DNA of 64,000 nt from Actinospineispora spinosispora DSM 44797 (GTDB lineage Bacteria; Actinomycetota; Actinomycetes; Mycobacteriales; Pseudonocardiaceae), in contig NZ_KE386833.1 in the NCBI RefSeq assembly GCF_000429025.1, forward strand, positions 820,582 through 884,581, given 5' to 3'. Shown in pieces: positions 43,559-52,060 of the stretch; position 1 is the first letter of the stretch, and each line of letters begins with the position of its first letter. The notes under the pieces are model-generated. The model saw nothing but the letters and a program-made list of their open reading frames with translations. It did not search any database and was not told the origin of the DNA. Both the position numbers and the translations under genes were made by a program.

Positions 43559-44563
43559 TCAGCGTCGAAGCAGCGGCAGTACCTGGTCGCTGAAATCTGC
43601 CAGGAGCCGGTGGGGCAGGTCGTAGGAGCCGACGTGCTGCAACAGCACCGAGCCGACGCCGGCCGCCTCCACCCGAGCCACCCGTTCCGCGATCTGCTCG
43701 GCGGTGCCGAACAGACAGAACCGGCGGGCGAAGGCGGTGACGGCGGCATCGTCCACGTGGGGTTCGCAGGCGTCGATCGCCGCCGTCCATGACTCGGCGT
43801 GCACGAGATCGGGATAAACCTCGGGCAGCCGGGAGGGAACCCGGACGTGGATCCCCGCGGCCTCGAGGAACGCGCTACCGCCGTTGCCGGCGATGGCCAG
43901 GCAGATCGGCTTCAGCTCTCGTGCATCACGCTCGACGTCGTCGGTCACGCGGCAGTACGCGGTCACCGTCAGGGGTATCGGAGCGCGGCACTCGGCCTCC
44001 GCGCCCTCGCGGACGAGCGCGGTCGCGGCGGCGAGTGGTTCCGGTGAGACGCCGGACAGCAGGATGGCGCCGTCGGCGATCCGCCCGGCGAGCCGCAGGT
44101 TCCGGGGACCGCTGGCGGCCAGGTGGATGGGTACCCGCACCGGATCGCGCAGCCGTCCGGTCACGGTGCCGAAATCGACCTCGCGGCCCGCCAGCAGGCC
44201 CCGGAGCACACCGAGCCGTGCGCGCAGCTCGGTCTGGGAAGACGGCGCCAGGCCCACGGGCCTGACCGAGCTGTCCCCGACTCCGACACCGAGCACGAAC
44301 CGGCCCGGAGCGACCTCGGCGACGGTACGTGCCGCCGACGCGACGACGGTGGGGTGCCGGGTGACCATGTTGGTGACGGCGGTGCCGAGCGTGATCCGCG
44401 AGGTGGCCCCACCCGCGGCCGCGGCCACCGCGAACACATCCCGCCACAGCAGCTGCGAGTCGGGGAACCACACCTCGTCGAATCCCGCCCGCTCCGCGTC
44501 CCGGACGTGTGCGACCAGCTCCGGCAACGGCACGCAGGGCGGTATCCGCAGCCCGACCCTCAT
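43559..44563 (-). CDS. LLM-class F420-dependent oxidoreductase
   Basis: A 334-residue luciferase-like protein, similar to F420-dependent methylenetetrahydromethanopterin-reductase-type enzymes. MRVGLRIPPCVPLPELV, VWFPDSQLLWRDVF, ITLGTAVTNMVTRHP, GRFVLGVGVGDSSVRPVGL and PIHLAASGPRNLRLAG are family motifs. The ATG overlaps the stop of the MFS gene (ATGA), so carrier and enzyme are translated together, which suggests that the enzyme acts on the imported compound. Substrate unknown. Confidence 0.86.
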   Translation of the reverse strand: MRVGLRIPPCVPLPELVAHVRDAERAGFDEVWFPDSQLLWRDVFAVAAAAGGATSRITLGTAVTNMVTRHPTVVASAARTVAEVAPGRFVLGVGVGDSSVRPVGLAPSSQTELRARLGVLRGLLAGREVDFGTVTGRLRDPVRVPIHLAASGPRNLRLAGRIADGAILLSGVSPEPLAAATALVREGAEAECRAPIPLTVTAYCRVTDDVERDARELKPICLAIAGNGGSAFLEAAGIHVRVPSRLPEVYPDLVHAESWTAAIDACEPHVDDAAVTAFARRFCLFGTAEQIAERVARVEAAGVGSVLLQHVGSYDLPHRLLADFSDQVLPLLRR

Positions 44564-45879
44564 CGGATGGCCGTCGAGGTTCCCCTCGCGGCGAGCCGTT
44601 CGGCCGGCCGCGCGTCCGCCGGGCGCAGGAAGCAACCGGCGACCAGGGAGATCAACGCGGCCGCAGCCATGTAGACCGCGATCGCCTGCCATCCACCCGT
44701 CGACTCGAGCAGCGAAGCGCCGATGGCCGGCGCGAACGCGTTACCCGCGATGGTGCCGAGCGTGAACCCGATCGACATCCCGCTGAACCGCACCGAGATC
44801 GGGAACGCCTGTGAGAAGAACAGCGGGTACACCGCATAGTTGGCCGAATATCCCGCGTACAACACCACGAAGCCCAGCAGCATCAGCCCGTAGCTCTTCG
44901 TGTCCAGCAGGACGAACCACACGAAGGGCAGCGGGATCATCGCCGCCGCACCGATCAGGAACACCGGACGTACCCCGATGCGATCCGCCAGTACACCCCA
45001 CAGCGGCACACACACCACGATCGCCAGTGCCCCGGGCAGCAGCACACCCAGCATCGCCGGCGTGCTCATGCCCAACGCGACCTGACCGTAGGTCAGCACG
45101 AACACCGTCGTCACGGTGAACGCGATCCCGGCACCGACGGTCCCCAGCGTCACCAGGACCACCTGCAGCCAGCAGCGGCGCAGCACGTCGACCAGCGGGA
45201 GCCTGCGGACGGACCCCTCGACCTTGACGTGCACGAAGTCGGGGCTCTCCCGCAGCTTCAGGCGGACCACCAGCCCGACGATCACCAGCAGGGCGCTGAG
45301 CAGGAACGGAATCCTCCAGCCCCACGACAACAGCTGGTCCTGCGGCAGCCGTGTCACCAGGAGGAAGACCGCGTTCGCGAGAATCAGGCCGACCGCGGTG
45401 CCGGTGTTCAGCAGGCCGCCGGACAGCCCGCGCCTGCGCGGTTCCGCGTGCTCGATCGTCATCAGTACGGCACCGCTGTACTCACCACCCAGCGAGATGC
45501 CCTGGACGATCCGGAGGATCACGAGCAGGACGGGCGCGGCGACGCCGATCTGCCCGTACGTCGGCAGCAGCCCGATCGCGGTGGTCGCGATGCCCATCAT
45601 GGTCAACGTCATCACGAGAATCGACCTGCGTCCGACCCGGTCGCCGAAATGACCGAACAGGAGCCCGCCCAGCGGGCGAGCCACGTACCCGACGCCGAAC
45701 GTCGACAGCGAGACCAGTGTGCCGACCACGGGATCGGCCGAGGGGAAGAAGATCTTGGCGAACAGCACCGACGCGGCGGACCCGTAGATCGCGAAGTCGT
45801 AGTACTCCAGGGCGGTGCCCAGCCAGCCTGCGAACACCGCGCGCCTCGGCTGGTGGATCGGTGGTGGGAGAGCCGACAT
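44560..45879 (-). CDS. MFS transporter, metabolite:H+ symporter (MHS) type
   Basis: A 439-residue, twelve-helix carrier. WLGTALEYYDFAIYGSAASVL in helix 1, GHFGDRVGRRS, ILRIVQGISLGGEYSGAVLM, GWRIPFLLSALL and LADRIGVRPVF are MHS motifs shared with shikimate and alpha-ketoglutarate carriers. First gene of a two-gene operon with an F420-type oxidoreductase. The start at 45879 gives the standard N-terminus; an in-frame ATG 24 bases earlier is possible. Confidence 0.88.
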   Translation of the reverse strand: MSALPPPIHQPRRAVFAGWLGTALEYYDFAIYGSAASVLFAKIFFPSADPVVGTLVSLSTFGVGYVARPLGGLLFGHFGDRVGRRSILVMTLTMMGIATTAIGLLPTYGQIGVAAPVLLVILRIVQGISLGGEYSGAVLMTIEHAEPRRRGLSGGLLNTGTAVGLILANAVFLLVTRLPQDQLLSWGWRIPFLLSALLVIVGLVVRLKLRESPDFVHVKVEGSVRRLPLVDVLRRCWLQVVLVTLGTVGAGIAFTVTTVFVLTYGQVALGMSTPAMLGVLLPGALAIVVCVPLWGVLADRIGVRPVFLIGAAAMIPLPFVWFVLLDTKSYGLMLLGFVVLYAGYSANYAVYPLFFSQAFPISVRFSGMSIGFTLGTIAGNAFAPAIGASLLESTGGWQAIAVYMAAAALISLVAGCFLRPADARPAERLAARGTSTAIR

Positions 45880-46558
45880 GGTTGGACCCCTGTCATTGAA
45901 CACAAACGGCAGTTGACCTGCACATCTATCTGGCCGGTCCGAGCGGGAGGCGGCGATACTACGATCGGCGCTCCGCGTTGTGACAGCCCGTCGGTTCGGT
46001 CAGCGGACCCGTCCTGGCCTCTCGTGGCTGCCGCGGTACGGACGGGACCGGTGGGGCTCGATGACGCACTCCGCACCCGTTCGTGCTGCCTCGCACACGT
46101 CCGGACGTGTGCGACGGGACATGACGGTGTGCGAGGCCGCGGGAAGTGGTCCGAAGGCTGGGAGTCGCCTTGAATAACTGAGGGAATTCTCAGTAAAGGC
46201 TCGGTTAATGCGCGCCTGTCCGGCGTCGTGATTACAGCGTTGTCGAGCCGTCCGGGAATGGGTGGGCAGCGAAGGCGATCAGGCTGACTTGACCAGGCTG
46301 AATGCGGCGCCGAGAGTCCACGTTCGATGCAGTCAAGTGGCCTGAATGGGTGAGGATCGAACCTAACGAGAAACTCTCAGAATAGGACCCGACAGCGTTG
46401 GGTGGAAACACCTCGGGTTAGCGTGTCGTGCGGCGATAAAACAGTGGCCCCCGCGGTCACTGTGGCAACAGAACGTGACTGTGGCGCGCCTGGAGAGCCG
46501 CCACTGTCACACGCGCTGGCGTCCACGGGGGACATCAGGGGTGGGTTCGGAGGGGCAT
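45880..46558. other. 679-base divergent intergenic region
   Basis: No convincing gene is seen between the MHS carrier (minus) and the DUF485 gene (plus); a 65-residue plus-strand frame at 45980-46177 has no conserved look and covers a palindrome. The region holds repeat copy C (46069-46135), a small inverted repeat ACTGAG/CTCAGT (46177-46182, 46189-46194) and an AT-richer stretch from about 46180 to 46400 that probably carries the acetate-transport promoter. Confidence 0.6.
46069..46135. repeat. Long palindromic repeat, copy C
   Basis: Left part 46069-46102 and right part 46103-46135 pair almost throughout with one or two single-base bulges; the centre ACGTCCGGACGT is perfect. The right arm, GTGTGCGACGGGACATGACGG then TGTGCGAGG in outline, aligns base for base with copies A and B, with changes on one arm matched by changes on the other. 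Confidence 0.75.
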
Positions 46559-46963
46559 GTGACGCAGGTGAACGAGGGGCACGGCAGGCACAGCGTGGGT
46601 GGTGCCGTGGTCACCGAGGAAACACTTTTCGGCAGGTCCGGGCAGCAGGAACACGGGGGGCTCGATTTCGTCCGGATCGGCCAAGAGCCGGCTTTCCTGT
46701 CGTTGCGTCGCAAGCAACGCCGGTTCATCTTTCCGCTCAGCATTCTGTTCATGGCCTGGTACATGACGTTCGTGCTGCTCGCGGCCTATGCGCACGACTT
46801 CATGAGCCGCCCGGTACTCGGATTGATCAACATGGGGATGTTGCTCGGCCTGGCGCAATTCGTCACGACGGTATTGATCATGTTCGCCTACTGCCGCTAT
46901 GCCAGGAACACTCTCGATCCGGCGAGCGAGCAGGTTCGGGAGCTCGAGGAGGGGATCGCGTGA
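46559..46963 (+). CDS. DUF485 membrane protein, ActP partner
   Basis: A 134-residue protein with two membrane helices (FPLSILFMAWYMTFVLLAAYA and GMLLGLAQFVTTVLIMFAYCRYA) and the DUF485 motif FLSLRRKQRRFIFP just before the first. Such proteins nearly always sit beside the acetate symporter ActP. GTG start at 46559 with GGAGGGG close upstream. Its stop codon overlaps the actP GTG by four bases. Confidence 0.87.
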   Translation: MTQVNEGHGRHSVGGAVVTEETLFGRSGQQEHGGLDFVRIGQEPAFLSLRRKQRRFIFPLSILFMAWYMTFVLLAAYAHDFMSRPVLGLINMGMLLGLAQFVTTVLIMFAYCRYARNTLDPASEQVRELEEGIA

Positions 46964-48573
46964 GCACGTCGACCGAATTATTACTGGCGGCGGGCGCGAG
47001 TCCCGTGGCGAGCAAACCGATCTTCAACCTGTCGCTTTTCGTCGGGTTCGTCCTGATCACGCTGTACGTGGTGCACCGGGTGAGCACCGGCAATTCGAGT
47101 GTGAGCAATTACTACACAGCCGGCGGCCAGTTCACCGGCGGGCAGAACGGCATCGCGCTGTCGGGCGACTTCCTGTCCGCGGCGTCATTCCTCGGTATCG
47201 CGGGCGCCATCGCGGTGCACGGCTACGACGGTTTCGTGTACTCGGTCGGCTGGGTGGTCGCCTGGCTGGTCGGCCTGCTGCTGATCGCCGAGATGCTGCG
47301 CAACACAGGCCGCTTCACGATGGGTGACGTGGTCGCCTACCGGCTGCGCCAGCGTCCGGTCCGGGTCGCCGCCGCGGCCTCCACGTTGATCATCTCCTAC
47401 GTCTACCTGCTCGCTCAGGTCGCCGGCGCGGGTGGCCTCGTCGCCCTGCTGCTGAACGTCACCAGTAAGTCCGGACAGGCGATCGCCATCGCCGTGGTGG
47501 GCGCGCTGATGATCGTCTACGTGCTGCTCGGCGGCATGAAGGGCACGACCTGGGTGCAGATCATCAAGGCCGCGCTGCTGCTGCTGTGCATGATGCTGAT
47601 CACCGTGTACCTGCTGGGCCGGTTCGGCTTCAACCTGTCGACGATCCTGGGTCAGGCCACCACCCACAACTCGCTGGGTACCGCGATCCTGGGCCCGGGC
47701 ACGCTGTACGGCAGCGACCCGCTCGACTTCGTGTCGCTGGCGCTGGCCCTGGTGCTGGGTATCTGCAGCCTGCCGCACGTGTTGATGCGGTTCTACACGG
47801 TGCCCAACGCCCGCCAGGTCCGTCGTTCGCTGGTGTGGGCGATCTGGAGCATGGTCATCTTCTACTCGTGCACGCTGATCGTGGGCTACAGCGCCACCGC
47901 GCTGGTCGGCTCGACCGCGATCGTCGCGGCGCCCGGTGGCGAGAACTCGGCGGCTCCGCTGCTGGCTTACGCGATCGGCGGGCCGGTGCTGCTCGGTCTG
48001 GTGTCCGCGGTCGCCTTCGCCACGATCCTCGCGGTGGTGGCCGGGTTGACGCTGACCGCGTCGGTGTCCTTCGCCCACGACGTGTACTCCAGCATCATCA
48101 AGCGCGGCAACGCCGATCCGCGCAGGGAGGTGCGGGTAGCACGGCTGACCGCGCTGGTGATGGGCGCGCTGGCCATCCTGGGCGGCATCCTGGTCAACGG
48201 CCGCAACGTGGCGTTCCTGGTCGCGCTCGCGTTGGCGCTGGCCGCGTCGGCGAACCTGTCGACCCTGCTCTACTCCTTGTTCTGGAAGCGGTTCACCACG
48301 GCGGGCGCGCTGGCCAGCATCTACGGCGGGCTCGGCTCCTGCCTGCTGCTGATCCTGGGCTCCCCGGTGATGTCCGGGGCGAAGGACTCGATCATCAAGG
48401 GCGTGGACTTCCACGTCTTCCCGCTGAGCAACCCCGGCATCGTCTCGATCCCGTTCTCGTTCCTGTGCGGTTTCGTCGCCACCATGCTCAGCAAGCGCGA
48501 ACCGTCCGACGGCAAGCAGGCGGAGATGGAGGTTCGGGCGCTCACCGGGATCGGCTCGGGCCTCGAACCCTGA
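46960..48573 (+). CDS. actP: Acetate/monocarboxylate sodium symporter (ActP/MctC-like)
   Basis: A 537-residue SSS-family carrier with about thirteen membrane helices. NYYTAGGQFTGGQNGIALSGDFLSAASFLGIAG is the conserved first pair of helices; GDVVAYRLRQRPVRVAAAAS, YVLLGGMKGTTWVQIIK and LGICSLPHVLMRFYTV are family segments. It takes up acetate, propionate or pyruvate. Coupled to DUF485 upstream. Propionate and acetate are end products of sterol breakdown, but there is no direct link here. Confidence 0.9.
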   Translation: MSTSTELLLAAGASPVASKPIFNLSLFVGFVLITLYVVHRVSTGNSSVSNYYTAGGQFTGGQNGIALSGDFLSAASFLGIAGAIAVHGYDGFVYSVGWVVAWLVGLLLIAEMLRNTGRFTMGDVVAYRLRQRPVRVAAAASTLIISYVYLLAQVAGAGGLVALLLNVTSKSGQAIAIAVVGALMIVYVLLGGMKGTTWVQIIKAALLLLCMMLITVYLLGRFGFNLSTILGQATTHNSLGTAILGPGTLYGSDPLDFVSLALALVLGICSLPHVLMRFYTVPNARQVRRSLVWAIWSMVIFYSCTLIVGYSATALVGSTAIVAAPGGENSAAPLLAYAIGGPVLLGLVSAVAFATILAVVAGLTLTASVSFAHDVYSSIIKRGNADPRREVRVARLTALVMGALAILGGILVNGRNVAFLVALALALAASANLSTLLYSLFWKRFTTAGALASIYGGLGSCLLLILGSPVMSGAKDSIIKGVDFHVFPLSNPGIVSIPFSFLCGFVATMLSKREPSDGKQAEMEVRALTGIGSGLEP

Positions 48574-48593
48574 TCCTTACCTGAGCGTTCCTC

Positions 48594-48618
48594 AGCCGAT
48601 TTCTCTGTGTGATCGGCT
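48594..48618 (+). terminator. Hairpin after actP
   Basis: AGCCGAT (48594-48600) and ATCGGCT (48612-48618) are perfect arms around an 11-base loop containing TTCTCTGTGTG. It starts 20 bases after the actP stop codon. A second small hairpin (ACTCCT/AGGAGT, 48658-48674) follows before the next gene. Confidence 0.5.
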
Positions 48619-48754
48619 GTTGACGTGCAGTGATGACCGTCGGCGTGACGACTGGTGACTCCTGGGACAGGAGTTCGGGTTGCACGCCTCGGACGGTCCT
48701 CCTAACTTTCGGGACAAATGCATCGGCGCTGGGCGCCGGAAGGGGGCGGCCTGG

Positions 48755-50137
48755 ATGGCCGAAACAGGTTTCCTCGACCGAGCACGGATCGTCGCTCCAC
48801 CAGGACGCAGCCGCTGGCTGATTCCACCGGCGGCACTGGCGATCCATCTGTCCATCGGTCAGGCCTACGCGTGGAGCGTGTTCAAGGACCCGCTGGGCGC
48901 CACGTTGCTGCAGGGCAGCAAGTACGCGGGCACGCTGAGCGGACTGCCGTTCAACCTCGCCATCGTGATGCTCGGCGTCTCGGCGGCGCTGTTCGGCACC
49001 AAGGTCGACCACAAGGGCCCGCGCTGGGCGATGGTCATCGCCACTGTCTGCTTCTCGGCCGGATTCCTGATCGCCGCCGCCGGTGTGGCGCTGGGTCAGT
49101 TCTGGCTGGTGGTGCTCGGCTACGGCTTCGTCGGCGGCATCGGGCTGGGCATCGGCTACATCTCGCCGGTGTCCACCCTGATCAAATGGTTCCCGGACAA
49201 GCCGGGCATGGCCACCGGGCTGGCGATCATGGGCTTCGGTGGCGGCGCGCTGATCGCCTCGCCGTGGTCCAGCGCGATGCTCACCGCCTTCGGTGGCAGC
49301 AAGAGCCCCGGCGGGCTGGCCCAGACGTTCCTGCTGCACGGCATCGGCTATGCGGTGTTCATGTCGCTGGGCTGGCTGCTGATCCGGGTGCCCGCCGACG
49401 ACTGGCGTCCCGCCGGCTGGGATCCCGCGTCGGTCAGGGCGAAGCCGCTGGTCACCACGGCGAACGTGTCGGCGGCCAACGCGGTGAAGACGCCGCAGTT
49501 CTGGCTGCTGTGGGTGGTGCTGTGCTTCAACGTGACCGCCGGGATCGGCATCCTGGAGCGGGCCGCCCCGATCTACCAGGACTTCTTCCGGGGTGACACA
49601 CCCGCGAAGACACTCACCGCGATCGCGGCGGGCTTCGTGTCGATCCTGTCGCTGGCGAACATGCTGGGTCGGTTCGTCTGGTCCTCGGTGTCCGACGTGA
49701 TCGGTCGCAAGAACATCTACCGCTTCTACCTGGGTGTCGGCGCGATCCTGTACCTCGTGCTGGAGCTGGCCGGGAACTCCAGCAAGGCGGTGTTCCTGAT
49801 CTGCGCCATGCTGATCCTGTCGTTCTACGGGGCAGGCTTCGCCACCGTGCCGGCGTACCTGCGGGACCTGTTCGGCACGTACGAGGTCGGCGCCATCCAC
49901 GGTCGGCTGCTCACCGCATGGTCGGTCGCGGGCGTCGCCGGGCCGTTCATCGTGGACTTCATCGCGGACGAGCAGAAGGCCGCCGGGCTGTCCGGGACCG
50001 CGCTGTACCACCTGTCCTTCCGCATCATGATCGGGCTACTGGTGGTCGGCTTCGTGTGCAACGAGTTGATCAAGCCGGTGGCGGCGAAGTTCCAGGAGCC
50101 GTCCACCGTCGCGGTGGCGGATCGAGAGGCGGCGTGA
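48755..50137 (+). CDS. OFA-family MFS antiporter (oxalate/formate type)
   Basis: A 460-residue, twelve-helix carrier. SIGQAYAWSVFKDPL in helix 1, GGIGLGIGYISPVSTLIKWFPDKPGMATGLAIMGFGGGALI in the middle (short segments shown) and FNVTAGIGILERAAPIYQDFF are OFA hallmarks. Family members exchange oxalate, formate or other carboxylates. ATG at 48755 is preferred over an upstream in-frame start because the conserved part begins soon after. It overlaps the small partner gene by one base. Confidence 0.87.
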   Translation: MAETGFLDRARIVAPPGRSRWLIPPAALAIHLSIGQAYAWSVFKDPLGATLLQGSKYAGTLSGLPFNLAIVMLGVSAALFGTKVDHKGPRWAMVIATVCFSAGFLIAAAGVALGQFWLVVLGYGFVGGIGLGIGYISPVSTLIKWFPDKPGMATGLAIMGFGGGALIASPWSSAMLTAFGGSKSPGGLAQTFLLHGIGYAVFMSLGWLLIRVPADDWRPAGWDPASVRAKPLVTTANVSAANAVKTPQFWLLWVVLCFNVTAGIGILERAAPIYQDFFRGDTPAKTLTAIAAGFVSILSLANMLGRFVWSSVSDVIGRKNIYRFYLGVGAILYLVLELAGNSSKAVFLICAMLILSFYGAGFATVPAYLRDLFGTYEVGAIHGRLLTAWSVAGVAGPFIVDFIADEQKAAGLSGTALYHLSFRIMIGLLVVGFVCNELIKPVAAKFQEPSTVAVADREAA

Positions 50138-50280
50138 TGAGCGACGGCACCGCACAACCGGCCGGCGGTCAGGCTTCGGACACCGTGGTCGGGGTGATCG
50201 CCTGGCTGTGGGTCCTCATCCCGTTCCTGTGGGGCGTCTGGCAGTTGCTGATCAAGGTGGTCCCGCTCTTCTCCCACTGA
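50137..50280 (+). CDS. MFS transporter small subunit, 47 residues
   Basis: Begins on the ATG that overlaps the OFA antiporter stop (TGATG). The 47-residue protein has one membrane helix, VVGVIAWLWVLIPFLWGVW, followed by QLLIKVVPLFSH, and a soluble Gly/Ala-rich N-terminus. Tiny one-helix partners of this kind accompany many OFA antiporters. Translational coupling implies a fixed ratio to the carrier, perhaps stabilising it. Function is otherwise unproven. Confidence 0.72.
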   Translation: MSDGTAQPAGGQASDTVVGVIAWLWVLIPFLWGVWQLLIKVVPLFSH

Positions 50281-50359
50281 CCCGCACCGCGTCCACACCG
50301 CGAAGTCGTGCTCAGTGCGAGCTGGGGAAGACTGTGAAGGCGAGCGAGGGGAGTGGCGC

Positions 50360-51262
50360 GTGCGAGGTTATGGGTTCGTCCGGGCCGGCGGGCCGGAGCA
50401 GGAAGGCTTTCTGGACGTCCCGGTCCCGGTGCCGGGGACGGGAGAGCTCCTGGTGCGGGTACGTGCGGCCGGGGTCAACCCGGGTGACTGGCGCGTGCGC
50501 GACGGCGAGTACGGAACGGACGGGCCCGCCGTACTGGGACGTGAGGTCGCCGGCACGGTGCTGACGCTCGGCGACGGCGTGACAGGGTTCGCGCCCGGCG
50601 ACGAGGTGTTCGGCGGCTGCCCCGGCATGATCGGTGGCTGGGCCGAGCAGGCGATCGTGACCGCGTCGTTCGCGGCACACCGTCCCGAGGCGGTGAGCCC
50701 GGAGGCGGCAGCGGTTCTTCCGGTCGCCGCGGGCACCGCGTACGACGCACTGGACCAGCTCGCACTCGACGCCGGCTCGACACTGCTGGTCAACGGAGCG
50801 GGAGGCGGTGTCGGCATCCCGATGCTGCAGCTGGCGCGACTGCGGGGGCTTCGGGTGATCGGCACGGCCAGCCAGGGAAAGCACGATCTCGTCGCCGGCT
50901 TCGGCGCGGTACCGGTCGCCTATGGCGAAGGTGTCGTCGAGCGGATCCGGTCGGTTGCACCGGACGGGGTCGATGGGGCGCTCGACCTGGTCGGCGGGGA
51001 TGCGCTGCGGGCGGTCGCCGAACTCGTACCGGCGGACCGGCTGTTCTCGGTCGCCGACAAGCCATTGGCGAAGGAACTCGGCGGCCGCGAGGTCGTTCGG
51101 GAACGCACCACCGCGGTCCTGACGGCGCTGGCGAAGCTGGTTGCCGAGAACCAGCTCGACCCCTTCGTCACGGATGTCCGTCCACTCACCGAGGCCGGTG
51201 AGGCACTGGCCCTCGTCGAGAGCGGCCACGCGCGAGGTAAGCAGGTGCTGCTGCCCACCTGA
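50360..51262 (+). CDS. Zinc-independent NADPH:quinone oxidoreductase-like MDR protein
   Basis: A 300-residue medium-chain reductase of the quinone oxidoreductase type. RGYGFVRAGGPE at the N-terminus, AAGVNPGDWRVRDGEYG, LGREVAGTV, AAVLPVAAGTAYDAL and the nucleotide loop NGAGGGVGIPMLQLA are typical; zinc ligands are absent. GTG start at 50360 with GAGGGGAG seven bases before. Substrate unknown, possibly a quinone or enone. It is convergent with the SDR gene at the end of the PrpD operon. Confidence 0.85.
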   Translation: MRGYGFVRAGGPEQEGFLDVPVPVPGTGELLVRVRAAGVNPGDWRVRDGEYGTDGPAVLGREVAGTVLTLGDGVTGFAPGDEVFGGCPGMIGGWAEQAIVTASFAAHRPEAVSPEAAAVLPVAAGTAYDALDQLALDAGSTLLVNGAGGGVGIPMLQLARLRGLRVIGTASQGKHDLVAGFGAVPVAYGEGVVERIRSVAPDGVDGALDLVGGDALRAVAELVPADRLFSVADKPLAKELGGREVVRERTTAVLTALAKLVAENQLDPFVTDVRPLTEAGEALALVESGHARGKQVLLPT

Positions 51263-51276
51263 AGCTCCCGGGCGAC

Positions 51277-51333
51277 GTCGCATACCCCACGTGCACTGCG
51301 AACAGGTTGCGCGGTGAAGGCCGGGTGTGCGAA
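51277..51333. repeat. Possible degenerate palindromic repeat (copy D)
   Basis: TCGCATACCC at the left and GGGTGTGCGA at the right pair at 9 of 10 positions; the inner part pairs poorly. The right end GTGTGCGAAG resembles the end of copies A-C. It lies between convergent genes. It may be a decayed family member or an independent terminator. Confidence 0.35.
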
Positions 51334-51334
51334 G

Positions 51335-52060
51335 TCAGCCAGGGGGTGGGCCGGACTCGATGAGCTGGCCGGTGATCTCGGCGGCGGCGGGGGAGGCCAG
51401 GAACGTCACCAGGGCTGCCAAACGGTCCCGGTGTCGCCGTTCCTCGGCCGGGTCGGGGTCGTTGATCCGGCCGGGCGACACCGCGTTGGCGGTGATGCCG
51501 TCCGGGGCGCACGCGGCGGCCAGTGCCTTGGTCATGCCGACCAACCCGTGCTTGGCGGCGGACACGTGTACCCGGCCAGGGTCGCCGCGCAGCGCGTTCG
51601 CGCCGAGGATCGAGAGGATCCGACCGTGCCCGGCTGCGCGTAACGCGGGCAGAGCGGCCTGCACACAGTGGAACGCGCCGTCCAGGATCACCGCGTGGAC
51701 CGCACGCCAGTCGGCGATCGTCAGCTCGCCCACCGGCACCCGGGTGCGCAGCGCCGCGTTGTTCACCACCACCCGCAGCGGACCCAGCTCGGCCGCGACC
51801 GTCATCATGGCCGCGACCTCGGCGGGGTCGGTGACGTCCGCCCGCACCGCCCTGGCCGGTACGCCCAGCTCACGGGCGGCCGAGGCGACCTGCTCGGCGG
51901 CGGCCAGGTCGGCGCGGGTGTTGACCACGACGCCGAACCCGGCCCCGGCCAGCGCGAGCGCGATCGCCCTGCCCAGGTTGCGCGCCCCGCCGGTGACCAC
52001 CGCGATCCCCGCATCGCCGGAGACGAGGGCGCCGGTCCGGGACCGGTCCTCGCCGTTCAC
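51335..52060 (-). CDS. Short-chain dehydrogenase, last gene of PrpD operon
   Basis: A 241-residue SDR. AVVTGGARNLGRAIALALAG is the cofactor loop and NNAA replaces NNAG. The catalytic Tyr position reads VHVSAAKHG, where a Ser-Ala pair precedes Lys and the expected Tyr is His or Val, so the YxxxK motif is altered. The GTG start overlaps the PrpD stop (GTGA). The altered active site raises doubt about ordinary dehydrogenase activity. Confidence 0.8.
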   Translation of the reverse strand: MNGEDRSRTGALVSGDAGIAVVTGGARNLGRAIALALAGAGFGVVVNTRADLAAAEQVASAARELGVPARAVRADVTDPAEVAAMMTVAAELGPLRVVVNNAALRTRVPVGELTIADWRAVHAVILDGAFHCVQAALPALRAAGHGRILSILGANALRGDPGRVHVSAAKHGLVGMTKALAAACAPDGITANAVSPGRINDPDPAEERRHRDRLAALVTFLASPAAAEITGQLIESGPPPG

